DNA from: Sanghuangporus weigelae | Taxonomy: Eukaryota; Basidiomycota; Agaricomycetes; Hymenochaetales; Hymenochaetaceae | DNA length: 64,000 nt | Direction: 5' to 3' | NCBI GenBank assembly: GCA_033182465.1 | Contig: CP137323.1 | Span: 992,001 to 1,056,000 of the forward strand | Shown: positions 10,803-21,425 of the stretch, piece after piece | How the letters are laid out: each line of letters begins with the position of its first letter | How positions within the stretch are numbered: position 1 is the stretch's first letter | The notes under the pieces: generated by a model | The model's input: only the letters and a program-made list of their open reading frames with translations | The model's database searches: none | Told to the model about the DNA's origin: nothing | Program-made: the position numbers and the translations under genes

Positions 10803-11330
10803 ACTCGGCCACAGGAAGGTATGAAGTGTATAAGATGAATATAAAGGATAAAATGGAGTGAGTGGCTGGAGAAGGCGCCGCTGGGTCGTCTGATAGGATG
10901 CCTGGGTCGTCGGATGGCCGCCGACGTCGAATAGAGGGGTGCCGGACTGAGGGGGAGGCCGCAGGAATCCGCCGCAGTAGCGTAAACGTGATAGATGAAA
11001 GGAAAAGACCGTATAAGATCAATATATGGGATAAACTGGAGTGAAAGGCTGGAAAGGACGCAGAAGGGGAGTCTGATGAGATGCCTGGGTCGTCGGATGG
11101 CCGCCGACGTCGAATAGAGGGGTGCCGGACTGAGGGGGAGGCCGCAGGAATCCGCCGAAGTAGCGTAAACGCGATAGATGAAAGGAAAAGACCGTATAAG
11201 ATCAATATGTGGGATAAACTGGAGTGAAAGGCTGGAAAGGACGCCGAAGGGGAGTCTGATGAGAAGCCTGGGTCGCCGAAGGGTCGCCGACGTCGAATAG
11301 AGGGGCGCCGGATCACTGAACGTCAGAGCG
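10803..11330. repeat. 183-bp tandem repeat
   Basis: The word CGTCGGATGGCCGCCGACGT at 10908 recurs at 11091 and, diverged, at 11274: an exact 183-bp period. About two and a half to three copies. Being 61 codons long, it leaves a minus-strand open frame (10661-11377) with 61-residue repeats (PLYSTSA..RRP, FIYHVYAT). No known domain. Confidence 0.88.
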
Positions 11331-11487
11331 GCAGAGGCGTACCAGAGGCGGCGAAGGCAAGTAGAATGTGGAGTCAAACAAGAGGAGATGTCAAGGATAG
11401 TATATAGTCAAGGGGGAGGCTCAGTACATGAGGGGAGACTCAGAGTGAGGGATATCTCGAACTCTGGCGCTCGGTCTGGTACATGCT

Positions 11488-11551
11488 CTTGGAATCCTTG
11501 CTAGGCTTGGAATCCTTGCTAGGCTTGGAATCCTTGCTAGGCTTGGAATCC
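11488..11551. repeat. 18-bp tandem repeat
   Basis: About 3.5 perfect copies of CTTGGAATCCTTGCTAGG. Confidence 0.9.
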
Positions 11552-13137
11552 TGTCGTCTACAAGCTAGTATAAGCTCTATATATACTCTACTGCTGTCGC
11601 CGACACATCCTACTGTCTGACAACATCTCCTGAGTCATCTGGGTTGCCAAGGGCCGCTGCCGGAGCACCCAGGTGAAATCTGAGAGCGGCAACGTGAGGG
11701 GGGCATCCAATCACATGAAATATTGAGTATCTGCAATAACACGGGCGCCGGCGGAGTCGGGCTTGGCGGCGCGAGTCGGTGGCTTGGCACGCCGATGTAC
11801 CACATGCCTACCTTCCATACATGGTCTAATGGGGGCCGCCGCGTCAGGGGGAAGTCGGGAAACATCGGAACCGATGATTGGAGGCTGATATTGCGTATAT
11901 GAGACAAAGGGCGCATCAGCCGATGTCCCTGAGGTGTCCGATGCATCGGCGGCACTCAATACAGAGTGTGGGCGATCCCTAGTGACTAATATGAGTGGCC
12001 GGAGCGGCAGTGCTGTGGGGGACTGCCGGACTGGTGGCAGATACATCGTAATGAGGCATGTAAGCACATATGACAATATATAGCTCCCTAGACAATGGGG
12101 GACTGCTTGGTAAGCTGTAGGAGGCGTCGGCGAGGGTACCTGAGGATGTCTGAGTGTCCGCCGCATTGATCGGCGCCAAGGGGGGCCGACTCGGAGGCAT
12201 CCAGAGTCGCCGCACGGCTGTACGTATGGTAAATCATAAGATCGGCGGCACGTAGTCACTGAGGGATGTGTCCTATAGTGCCTGGTGCTGGGTAGGAGCT
12301 GTCGGCGGACCTGTCTGAGTGTCGGGGAGCCATCGGCGGATCGATTTGGGTCATAGGAGGGCGCTGCAGTACAGTACGTGTGCTGGAATCAATGGATACG
12401 TGCTCAAATGATGTCCTGAGTGCAATAGGAGTGTGCCCTCACACTCTCAGGTGTCAGCAGTGCTGGGATATGGTATCTGCAGTAAGAGGGAGCCATAGTA
12501 TGAGTGTACTGGCACAGGAGGAGCCAGTGCGCTACAGCGCGTCGCGCGACCCTGACCTTCCTCATTTGGCACAACAACACAACTCTTTAATTCTGCCTCC
12601 CACACCTCACAAGCATACATTTGCTTTGCATACATGTCTTTGGATTGTAGATGCCTACAGATATATGTTTTTAATTTTCAAAAATACTAAGATTTGGCCG
12701 ACCAATTAAGGAAACAAGTTTTTTTGTACCAAATGGCTCAGAATTCATTTTCCATCATCCTGGCGAAGTTTCAGAAATTTTTGAAATTTTGACCTCTAGA
12801 TTTTTGCCGCGTTCCGGAGAAGTCCGAATGACTAATACAGCCTATATATGATAATTTTACGCTTAGTTAACCGTTATTAGTAAGAGTCATTTCTTATGGA
12901 TTCCATGGGTGCTTGGAACTCAGCATAGACTTGCTTGAATATCATAAAAAGCATTATTTCATATCTTAAGACACATTGGCAGACAAATGCTATGATATTC
13001 TGGTGTTCAACAAGTACCGGGATATCTGACCTCGAGATTTTTGCCGCTAGGGTCCTTCCTAATTGGGCTAAATCAGGGACTTTCAGGGTCATCAGTCACA
13101 TGTGACAGCTAGTCGAGTTTATACTTTCCCTACCTTA

Positions 13138-13454
13138 GCTGCCATACTTACTGTAGAGTGATCGACACCGGGCGAAAAAGGTTGCCCCTCAGGAAGAGTT
13201 TTCTCTGATCGATATACATCGTACCATAGCTCTATGCAAACGACGCAGAATAGAATGTCGTAGAGTTTGTTTGGAAGTTGACGTGACTTGAGTTAGCACG
13301 ACGATCCTACCTGCAAATGAAAATAAAAAAGGTTCGGGAATTGCCGCAAGATCCAGACGCGACAACAGAACAAACAACGCCGAACACGACATCCTTTCCA
13401 ACTACACTAGCAAATTACACCTAGCGGTGAAGCGACCGTCGTCCCTGCTGCAAG
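13138..13454. other. Upstream region of RAD17
   Basis: 317 bp between E2 and the RAD17 start. No gene seen. Confidence 0.4.
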
Positions 13455-16091
13455 ATGCCATCTAAGCAAATAAAAAAGCGAAAAGACCCTTCCTCCCCTT
13501 CTCAAAGTCAATTGGCGATAACGAAGTCCAAGAAAGCAAGCGTAGACGCCGTAGGCACCAAGCAAAAGCCAGTCAAGCCACTGCTTTCAGTTCTGTTATT
13601 CTACATCCTTGAATTGTGACAACTCAACTGATTAACTGCTAGATAATAGGTCTCCAAGCCTCCCTTTTTTGACTTGTCTAGCAAAGGAAAGGCTAAGGCG
13701 AAACCAACGCCAGAGGTTATTTCCTTGCTCGATGAATGCGACATGAAAGACGCGGCTGGTACCTCTGTCGGTGAGGAAATCTTCCATCGTAAATGCCAGT
13801 GTATTCACTCCCGTCATGGACACTTAAGGTAGCCAACTCTGGGTGGACATGTACGAACCTCAGACAGAAGTACGCGGTTTTGCAAACATTTAAGGAAGGG
13901 CAGTTTGTTAACTAGCGTGCCAGGCTCAACTAGCTGTACATAAGAGAAAGGTCGAAGATGTCCGAAGGTGGTTTCAAGAGGCGTTCGAAGGTGGACCAAC
14001 AGGCAAGCTGAAAAAGTACCGCGTAAGTAGTGAATAATGTGAAGCACATTTATTGCTAAAGACCATGCAGAGGATTCTGGTGCTGACCGGTCCAGCGGGC
14101 ACTGCAAAGACGACTACCGTGCGTGTTCTGGCGAAGGAGCTAGATCTTGACATTTTAGAATGGCGAAGTACGATGGAGGAAAGTTATCAGGAGGGTGACT
14201 ATGGTTTGTTTCCTCACGTCGCGAGTGGCTGCCTCCGCTCAACTTTCTCCAGACCGGGAAAGCCTTAATCAGAAATTCGAAGCGTTTCTAATTCGTGCCA
14301 CCTCTTGTCGTCAGTTGTTAAGCGCGTCGAATCAGACGACGACTTCCTCTTCCCGGACACGAATTCCAAGTTCTTCGTCCTCGTCATCGAACCTTGCTTT
14401 CGGATCGAACTTTGGGACGAGGCAAATCGTCCTTCTGGAAGATCTTCCAAATATTCTACATCAACCCACACAGGATGTATTTCATACTGTCCTGGAATCA
14501 TTCGTGACTTCTGTTCAAAGCACACCGCTAGTCATAATTATCAGCGACGCTGCTACGAGAGGAGAAGTCAGGGATGAACGTCTTGCTCAAGGAGGTGGAC
14601 ATTGGTTTTCCCGTGAGACGGTTGATATTCGAACTGTCCTGCCTTCGTCTCTGCTCAATGGCCCTTATGTCACGCAAGTCATGTACGATCATCTGTTTAT
14701 CTTCACCGCCGCTCTCCTGACATACTCTTCATCAGTTTCAACCCTGTCGCTCCTACGCTCATGCTTCGAGCGCTACAGGAGTTGTTGAGCCGCCACTATG
14801 ATGAATCGGACGCTTGCCATTCCAGTCGGCCAAGCAAAGACGACCTGAATATAATCGTTGAAACATCCAATGGCGACATTCGTAGCTCCGTCATGGCGCT
14901 TCAGTTTGCTTGTGTCTTAGGTGACACGAAGGTAAAGGCCCAGAGAGGCAAAAAGAAAGTAAACCGAGCGCTGTAAGTATCCGTAACCATCGAAGAGTTG
15001 ATCCTTTGATAAATGCTCAATCTTCTGAAGTATGGAAGCAATCACAAGGAGGGAGCAGGCTCTGGTTCTTTTCCATCTGATGGGAAAGGTGCTCTATAAT
15101 AAGCGTCTGTCTAATCGAATCATTAAGCCATTATGATGTATTGATCCTGAATATAGGCAAAGGTGACCCATTAAGCGCAACAACGCCGGTTAAGGATAAA
15201 TATCGCGAGCAGGCATTGGATGCACGCTTAAAGATTCCCCCGCCGCTGCCGCAGTGGTTAGCTAATGACGAGCGCCGAGCGAGTAGAGTGGATGTGGATG
15301 TGGGTGCCAATCACTGTCAATTACGATCAAGTCTGATATGATTTCAGACTTTATACGCCGAGTCGCCCATAGACGCCGGTCTGTTCGCGCTTTACATTCA
15401 TCAAAACTACCCTCAGTTCTGTGATGGCGTCGATCAGTGCGCAGAGCTGAGTGACTGGCTCAGCTGGATTGATTCAAGCGGGGGAGAACAAGTTCGTGAA
15501 GATTTACTGATCACTTCGTTTTGCATCTGAGAGTTTCCCTAGTGGCATCAGGCAAACCCTTACCGATTCCACCTTCTAGCTCTTGGAACCTTGCATTCTC
15601 TTCCTTCTCCAGTAACCCGACGGGGTCAAAAGATATATAAAGCCGAGTTCTTTGACTTCCTGAAGAAGACACGTGATGCTGAGGATGCAGTCTCGGACGT
15701 TTCATGCTGGTTACAAGAATCGGGAAGCGTGCGATGGTCAAGAGACGAGATCGCAACAGAAATGGGTTCAGTTCTGAAGATGCAGACACGAGGAAGCGCT
15801 TCCGGCAATTTGAAAGGTAGTCAATACATCTTACGGGCTTTTTGTGCATCCGATTGATTTTCTTGCGCAGATGCTATCGACCCGCCCGCTTCCCACTCGT
15901 TATTTTCTGCCATGACGTTTTCCAAGCCAGCGTCTCAAAAGGCATTAGCGCTGGACGGAGATACCGATGGAGCAGATGAAGGCGAGATTTCAGTAGAAGA
16001 GGATGCTCCGCGGCGCTTAGAAGGAAAACAACTGAAAGAAAATGCCGATGGCGCTGGTGTGCTTACGGATGACGATATAGAGGAATTTTGA
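13455..16091 (+). CDS. RAD17: RAD17, checkpoint clamp loader large subunit
   Basis: Rad17 replaces Rfc1 in an RFC-like complex that loads the 9-1-1 clamp on damaged DNA in the nucleus, enabling ATR signalling. Twelve exons join in frame to 679 residues: 13455-13589, 13650-13758, 13829-13869, 13924-14022, 14071-14203, 14253-14682, 14736-14972, 15031-15104, 15157-15299, 15348-15491, 15543-15816 and 15871-16091. The N-terminus is a basic tail (KQIKKRKDP). Then come LWVDMYEP and ELAVHKRKVEDVRRWF-like residues typical of the family, Walker A GPAGTAKTTT and Walker B VLLEDLPN. The C-terminal block has ESPIDAGLFALYIHQNYPQF and LSWIDSSGGEQ. The C-terminus is acidic (DDDIEEF). Its start lies 318 bp after element E2, which may have changed its promoter. 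CHK1, which acts downstream, is 35 kb away. Confidence 0.95.
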
Positions 16092-16973
16092 AGCTGAATA
16101 TTCGAGTAAATATGTATGTGTCTGGAGAGCGTATTGTTCGACTTGCATACTTACTTCCTTGACGACCTATTTTGAAGCTGGAATTATCAGTCACAGACGC
16201 AACTGTACTTTACCTCTTTCGCTACAATTGCATGTCTGGGTCATCCATTCTCTGCCCGACGATATTGAGTCATCCAGACGTCATCTCGCGACAATAAAAT
16301 TCGCCTTTCGGAAGCGGTCACAAGGCGTTTTTTTCTTTATGTTTTATCCAGCTCCACGCTGATTTTGGCGAAATCTCGCTTCTTCGATTGGGGTTCGCGG
16401 TGCTATTAGAACCACTGCAACTGCCATCCAACTAGTTCAACTGCGAACAAGATTTTGCATGTTGAGTTGCCCGTCTTGAGCCAGAATGCGGTGTTGACAC
16501 TCCAGAAGGATACTCTTTAGATCCGATTGAGGTCCTATATTGACGGGAAGTAAATCTTTATGCTGATCTAGCCGAATGTGGCGTTTGCATTTGTCTTCAG
16601 ATTCCCTATTGGGTAAGGTCAATCATCGATATTGTTTTATTTAGGTATTTAGAAGATGTTTCGCGGATTGCATCAGGACTTTCTTCTGCGAACCAATCCT
16701 TTGAATCGATGCCTTCGCCCCACTCTGTTAGCCGATCGCTTCCTTTGATGCAGCCAGAAACTTCCATTGATTTGCGGACCCTGTCCTTGTACTCATGTTT
16801 TGGCGTTTTTCCTTGAATGCAGGGTTCATTTCCGGTAAACAAACACCGGAAATAGCCAGACGGAAGAGGGATATAAGCCGACATTGTCCATCTTCATCTT
16901 CAACGATCCATTCGTACCTGCTATCCCAGACTTTCTCGCTCTTCAGCACCCACACTCGTTTGATTACTTCAGA
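16092..16973. other. Gene-free stretch
   Basis: Two overlapping minus-strand frames (16606-16884, 16728-16955) lack recognisable motifs and overlap the promoter of the next gene. Nothing else supported. Confidence 0.4.
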
Positions 16974-17757
16974 ATGCGCTCTTTTAGTATCTTCTCCCTT
17001 GCCGCCGCTCTTGCTCTCTCAGCCTTCTCATCAGCAGCACCCATCGCTGTTGATGGCGGTGCCCGTGTCGGTGTGGAGGTTAACACTCGAGGACTTGCGG
17101 ACGTTGATGTGGAGGACGTCAAGCTTCTCTCGTCACGCGATGACCTCCCGTCTGTTCCTAAGATCCTCAACAACTTGACCGCAGAGCTTTCACCTGTAGT
17201 TGACAAGATCAGTGAGTTGGCTCCGATCTCTGCAGGAGCGCCTTTTCTGATGGCAATGCTACATCATATAGACGCTCTTACCGGTGTCGATGATTTGGTC
17301 GCTCAGCTCGGCCCTCTCATCAACCAGGTAGTTGACATCGTGGGTACTGCTGTTAGTGACGTCAATGCCCTCGTCGGCGCACCTGTTGCGACTGTCCTTG
17401 CCTCTGTGGATGGGAAAGTCCAGGTCTCTGTCTCTGATGTTGCACAACTTACTTCAGGAGTCCTCACTGTAAGACACTTCAACTCATTAATGTGTAAAAT
17501 ATAAGCTGATCAACTTGCTTTTGCAGCTGGTCGTCAGCGCTCTTGGAGCTGTACTCAAAGTCGTCAATGGTGATCTCTCCAACGTTGGCAGTCTCCTTTC
17601 TTCGGTCAGCGATGTCCTTACCCAGCTCGTCAGCGGACTGGCCAACGTCGTGGGTGGTCTGCTTTCAGAACTTGTCCCTCTCGTTGGTGGTCTCGTTCCT
17701 ACACTCACGAGCCTCGGCTTCACGACACTTGGCAATGTTCTCAACCTCGTCCTCTGA
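16974..17757 (+). CDS. Secreted hydrophobic protein, paralog 1 (221 aa)
   Basis: Three exons (16974-17211, 17272-17468, 17527-17757). A signal peptide MRSFSIFSLAAALALSAFSS ends near AAP. The mature chain starts with a polar stretch (about 20-60), then NNLTAELSPVVDKI, and is afterwards rich in Val, Leu, Gly and Ser with a loose amphipathic pattern (LVGAPVATVLASV, GLANVVGGLLSELVPLVGG). It lacks the eight-Cys pattern of hydrophobins. The first intron (17212-17271) is exactly 60 nt and has no stop, so retention would add 20 residues. It is placed here because the paralog has its intron at the same point. Function unknown; a cell-surface or extracellular role is inferred from the signal peptide. 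Confidence 0.85.
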
Positions 17758-18630
17758 AAATCGATACGTCTTTGCGCCCATATACCCCTTCCTTACATCT
17801 TACTTCGGTATCTCATAACCAGATAATATAATAGTGTACTCTGAAGTAAGATTGATGCAGTAGTTCCTAAACTGAATGCGCAAAGCCAAGTTTTGTGGTG
17901 GTTGCTACCTATGTCCTACTGAACGATTGTGATCGTGACCCTGCCCGAGCTTCGATGGCGAGTAATTTATCAAGGTGCTTCCTCATGGCAGTGGGCGGTT
18001 TTACGACAATAAACTCGCCGTCTCTAGGACGTCATAAGTTGTACATTCTACTAGTATCTCTTCTCCCCCCCCCTCCCCCTGCGGTGAGCGCGGGGGCGGC
18101 GGACTCTGACCGACTGGTATTTCATGCATTATTAGAGTCATACTTGCTATCTTTACACGGGGGCTTGTCAGATCGCGAGTCTACTTTTACTTGGCCACGA
18201 GATTCTCGGATCTTACAGTGCAAAAATGAGACGGCAATAAGCAAAAATGACGATACAAGCCCGAAGCTCGTACTAGTTCGTAATGTACATTCGTTTTTCG
18301 CTTGATCTACCTCCGCATTCGACGCGTACACTCTGCACGCCATATGAACGAGTTTTATGGTTCTGCGAGGGTGCGGTGTGCGACAGTTATGGGAGCAGGC
18401 TCCTCAACACACTCATTCAGCGATGAAAGATGGAATCGACCACTTCCTTCCCGGGCCCCGAGCTGATAGAAAAAGACGAACGCATGACATTCGTTCTCTA
18501 GATGACGTTATCGAGAGAGGAAAGTTGCCAGTGAGTAATTTCGCCAGAGCGTTATCATCCTCGGCTTTTGTCGAAGGCGCTAAATGATAAATTGTCATTT
18601 ATCGGCAACAACTATTCATGTTAGGTTCAC
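17758..18630. other. Gene-free stretch
   Basis: 3' flank of the first secreted-protein gene. It holds a C-run near 18066-18080. Open frames at 17895-18305 and 18357-18587 show no recognisable content. Confidence 0.4.
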
Positions 18631-18638
18631 ATGACTAT

Positions 18639-19251
18639 TAGGGTTCCGACCGTATCGTATACGGATACGGCCGTATAACTCGAGTCTTATACGGATACGA
18701 CCGTATGAAATACGGCCGTATATTTGGTGGTCAAGGTCTCATACGGATACGGAACACCCGTATACGGGAATACGGCGTATACGGAGGTTCCGTAACTCTA
18801 CCACATTAGGACATACTAACAAATATTTTTTCAAAGTGTTCAAAGTGTATCTCGATACAATGAAGGTTCTGTTCACTGATAATGGTGCTTTGGGATAATT
18901 TTCATAGCTGTCCGAGCAGATCAGCGTATATGTGATCACCGGATGTGTGTGAATAATCGCTTACCTGGTTGCATATTGCCAAAATTTTTGCTGACACCAG
19001 TCCTGCCGTGCTTGGCAACACTCAAATTAAAGAAAATAATATGCTCCCCGCATGGAAGGCAGGGACAAATACCCTTCCAAAGGGCATACGAGGTGGAGTT
19101 CCGTATATGGCGCATATGCCGTATACGATAATTTTTGACTTTTTTTATACGGATACGGCCGTATATTTTCTTCTTTTTCTCTTATACGATACGGCCGTAT
19201 CCCGTATACGGAAAGCCGTATACGCATTATACGCATACGGTCGGAACACTA
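18639..19251. mobile_element. hAT-like MITE with perfect 8-bp target duplication
   Basis: A 613-bp element. The left end is TAGGGTTCCGACCGTAT; the right end reads TAGTGTTCCGACCGTAT in reverse complement. It is flanked on both sides by ATGACTAT (18631-18638 and 19252-19259). The 8-bp duplication and the terminal TAG-GTTCCG type are hallmarks of the hAT superfamily. The arms are built from many TATACGGATACGGCCGTAT palindromic words, which would fold into long hairpins. No transposase frame, so mobilised in trans if at all. Confidence 0.92.
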
Positions 19252-19387
19252 ATGACTATGCCTTTTCCCCCATTATGCAGAACCTTTCTCTCATACGGAA
19301 AGAAGCTTGGCTGACTTATCTATGAAGTTACTTACTCGGATGCCACTATCTCGCCACGCTCAGCAGTATCATGCCAGTGGAGAGACT

Positions 19388-19803
19388 GGATGCTTATCCG
19401 TAAGGGATCTGGCGCCAGCGCCAGACCTAGATGGGTTGAAACTCCGCTGGTTATGCGTCTGGGACAGGACCTAGCAACCGTAAGGACAGAACCGGGACCA
19501 GTCCTAGAAATTTCTGACCTAATGTGATGTTGATTACCAAGATCTTCATATAGGAGCGTCGATCAGCATGAATAATCGTGTGACCTCATTGTTCGGGCGT
19601 ACTAGACCACTTCAGGAAGGCGGACCCTGCGATAGGGTCGTCTGGCACTCTCTCTGAGTCTGGGGAGGGGTCGACCCCCCTTCCCAGATCACCCAGTCTA
19701 GCACTCTCTGAGATGACCGAAAACTCGGCTCAGCCCCTCGGGTAGCATCGGACCGGCGATTTAGGTCTGGCACCGTCGCCAGATCCCTTACGGATAAGCA
19801 TCC
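19388..19803. mobile_element. MITE-like element with ~40-bp inverted repeats
   Basis: A 416-bp unit. The left end GGATGCTTATCCGTAAGGGA and following CTGGCG...CCAGACCTA return inverted at 19761-19803 with a few mismatches. ACT flanks both sides (19385-19387, 19804-19806), a possible 3-bp target duplication, as in PIF/Harbinger-like elements. Too short to prove. No coding capacity. Confidence 0.75.
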
Positions 19804-19806
19804 ACT

Positions 19807-20341
19807 GACAGTGAAGGGACCCATGGTTAGTTGCTCGCAGACCTCGAGGCGAGCCGCGTGCGGTGTCTCCATATGTATCATTCGAGCAGCTCTCTAACCG
19901 TTGCCAGATACCGAAAGCTCTGATGAGGTTGAAAATATAACTGGAGACGGCATCTTTCACGATCATGATGTCTTTTTCGAGTTTTTCTTGTCCGTATGAA
20001 TTATCTGGCCGAAAATTGTTCGTTACGAAGCGGGCAAGGCTAATCATCAATGTTTCCCCGCAGAATCTTCTGGCTCGCGTCGATCAAATTTTGTCATGTT
20101 GAACCAAGGTTAGCCAAGACATTGTGCATTCATTCAACTCCTCCGATGAACTCGAAACATTCGACTTGATCACGGAGATTCGCTCGTGTGCGGTAGGACC
20201 CGGGCAAAAAAAGCATCGTGGAGGAATAAAAACCAGTTCACCTCCAACTTTTCCTTTCAGACTTTGTCTGACCAAATTCTCTGACGCCCTCATCGCTGCC
20301 TGCCTTCAGGCGCCACCACACTCGTTGATCCTACATCAAAT
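19807..20341. other. Upstream region of the second secreted-protein gene
   Basis: 535 bp. An AATAAAAACC word near 20224 may act as core promoter, about 115 bp before the ATG. No gene. Confidence 0.35.
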
Positions 20342-21125
20342 ATGCGCTCTTTCAATATCTTCACTCTCGCTACGGCTGTCGCACTCTCCGCTTTCTCGTG
20401 GGCGGCTCCTCTCAAGGCCGACAACGGTCTCGTTGCTCGTGTTGACGTGGTTACTCGTCGTGATGTTGAGAGTGCCAATATCGTCGCTCGCACAGAGCAG
20501 CCCAATATACCTGACATCCTTGACGGCTTGATTGCGGACCTCACCCCCCTCGTCGACGAAGTCGGTGAGTGGCATACATCTCCAATAAGCTTCGATTAAT
20601 CCAGTCTAATTTCCGCTCTGAATAGCCGCGCTCACCGGCACTGAAGATGTGGTTGCCGCACTCAACCCTATCCTCGAAAAGGTCGTCGACCTCGTCGGAG
20701 GCGCTGTAGGCAATGTAGACGGTCTCCTCGGTTCTCCGATCGCGGCTATCCTTACCTCCGCCTCTGGAGCCTTGCCGGTCTCAGTCGGTGATGTTGCCCA
20801 GCTTATCGTCAAAGTCCTCACTGTAAGCACTGAACTCTTCACTATCGGAACCATATTGTCTGATTCACATGAACCGTAGCTTCTTTCGTCTATTCTCGAC
20901 GCCGCTCTCAAGTTGGTCGACGGGGACTTGTCCAAGCTCAATGTGGTCATCGGAGCCATCAACCAGGTCGTTTCGCAGCTCGTCATCGCGTTACTTGGAG
21001 AAGTCGATGGTCTACTCTCATCGCTGTTGCCTCTCGTCAGCGGTCTCGTCCCCACACTCGCAAGCCTCGGCTTGAGCACGCTAGGCAGCGTCCTAGGCAC
21101 GCTTACTGGGCTCCTCGGTCTCTAG
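20342..21125 (+). CDS. Secreted hydrophobic protein, paralog 2 (221 aa)
   Basis: Three exons (20342-20564, 20626-20822, 20880-21125). Signal peptide MRSFNIFTLATAVALSAFSW. The layout is that of the gene at 16974: a polar N-terminal stretch with IADLTPLVDEV, a 197-nt middle exon in both, and a Leu/Val/Gly-rich end (LPLVSGLVPTLASLGLSTLG). The total length, 221 residues, is the same although exons 1 and 3 differ by 15 nt in opposite directions. The first intron here is 61 nt and interrupts the frame if kept. Tandem duplication is clear; the MITEs lie between the copies. Function unknown. Confidence 0.87.
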
Positions 21126-21425
21126 ACTGTCGATAGTACTGACTCGGATTCTCCATCGTGTTTATACGTGATTCCTGCAGAGTAATCAGCTTTGGAGCAG
21201 GCCTTTTGACTAGTGTCGGGAATAATCATTCCACATCTTCTCCTGTAATGTCGTGAGATGACGATTGTTGTTATTTTCACTGTTGTTAACTTGAACTTGT
21301 TTGAACTGAGCTCTTCGAAGTTCAGTTCGTTCGATGATCGCGTCTGAATATGAGCGCACGTGACCGCGTAAGTCTTGATTTGAAAGAAAGGAACTCGTCG
21401 AGTTTGCGATTTTACCAACACCATC
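21126..21425. other. Intergenic between secreted protein and MED8
   Basis: 300 bp, no gene seen. Confidence 0.4.

Larger units (their letters stand above)
8698..13135. mobile_element. Large TIR element E2, same family as E1, loaded with tandem arrays
   Basis: A 4438-bp element bounded by the same AGGTAGGGAAAGTATAAACT inverted termini as E1, here extended by CGACTAGCTGT on both arms, with TA at 8696-8697 and 13136-13137. The last ~100 bp resemble the E1 right end (AGGGTCCTTCC, CAGGGTCATCAGTCAC, a GTCACATGTGAC palindrome). The interior, about 8750-12560, is GC-rich and full of CGCCGAC-type words, tandem arrays and Pro/Ser/Arg-rich open frames. The right 570 bp are AT-rich, like E1. I found no DDE transposase, helicase, polymerase or other domain. 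Either a non-autonomous element that has captured repeats, or nested insertion of an unrelated unit. Confidence 0.75.

Noticed and set aside
16606-16955. Two overlapping minus-strand frames as a gene upstream of the secreted protein
   Set aside because: No recognisable motif, mutually overlapping in different frames, and located in the promoter of a strong gene.
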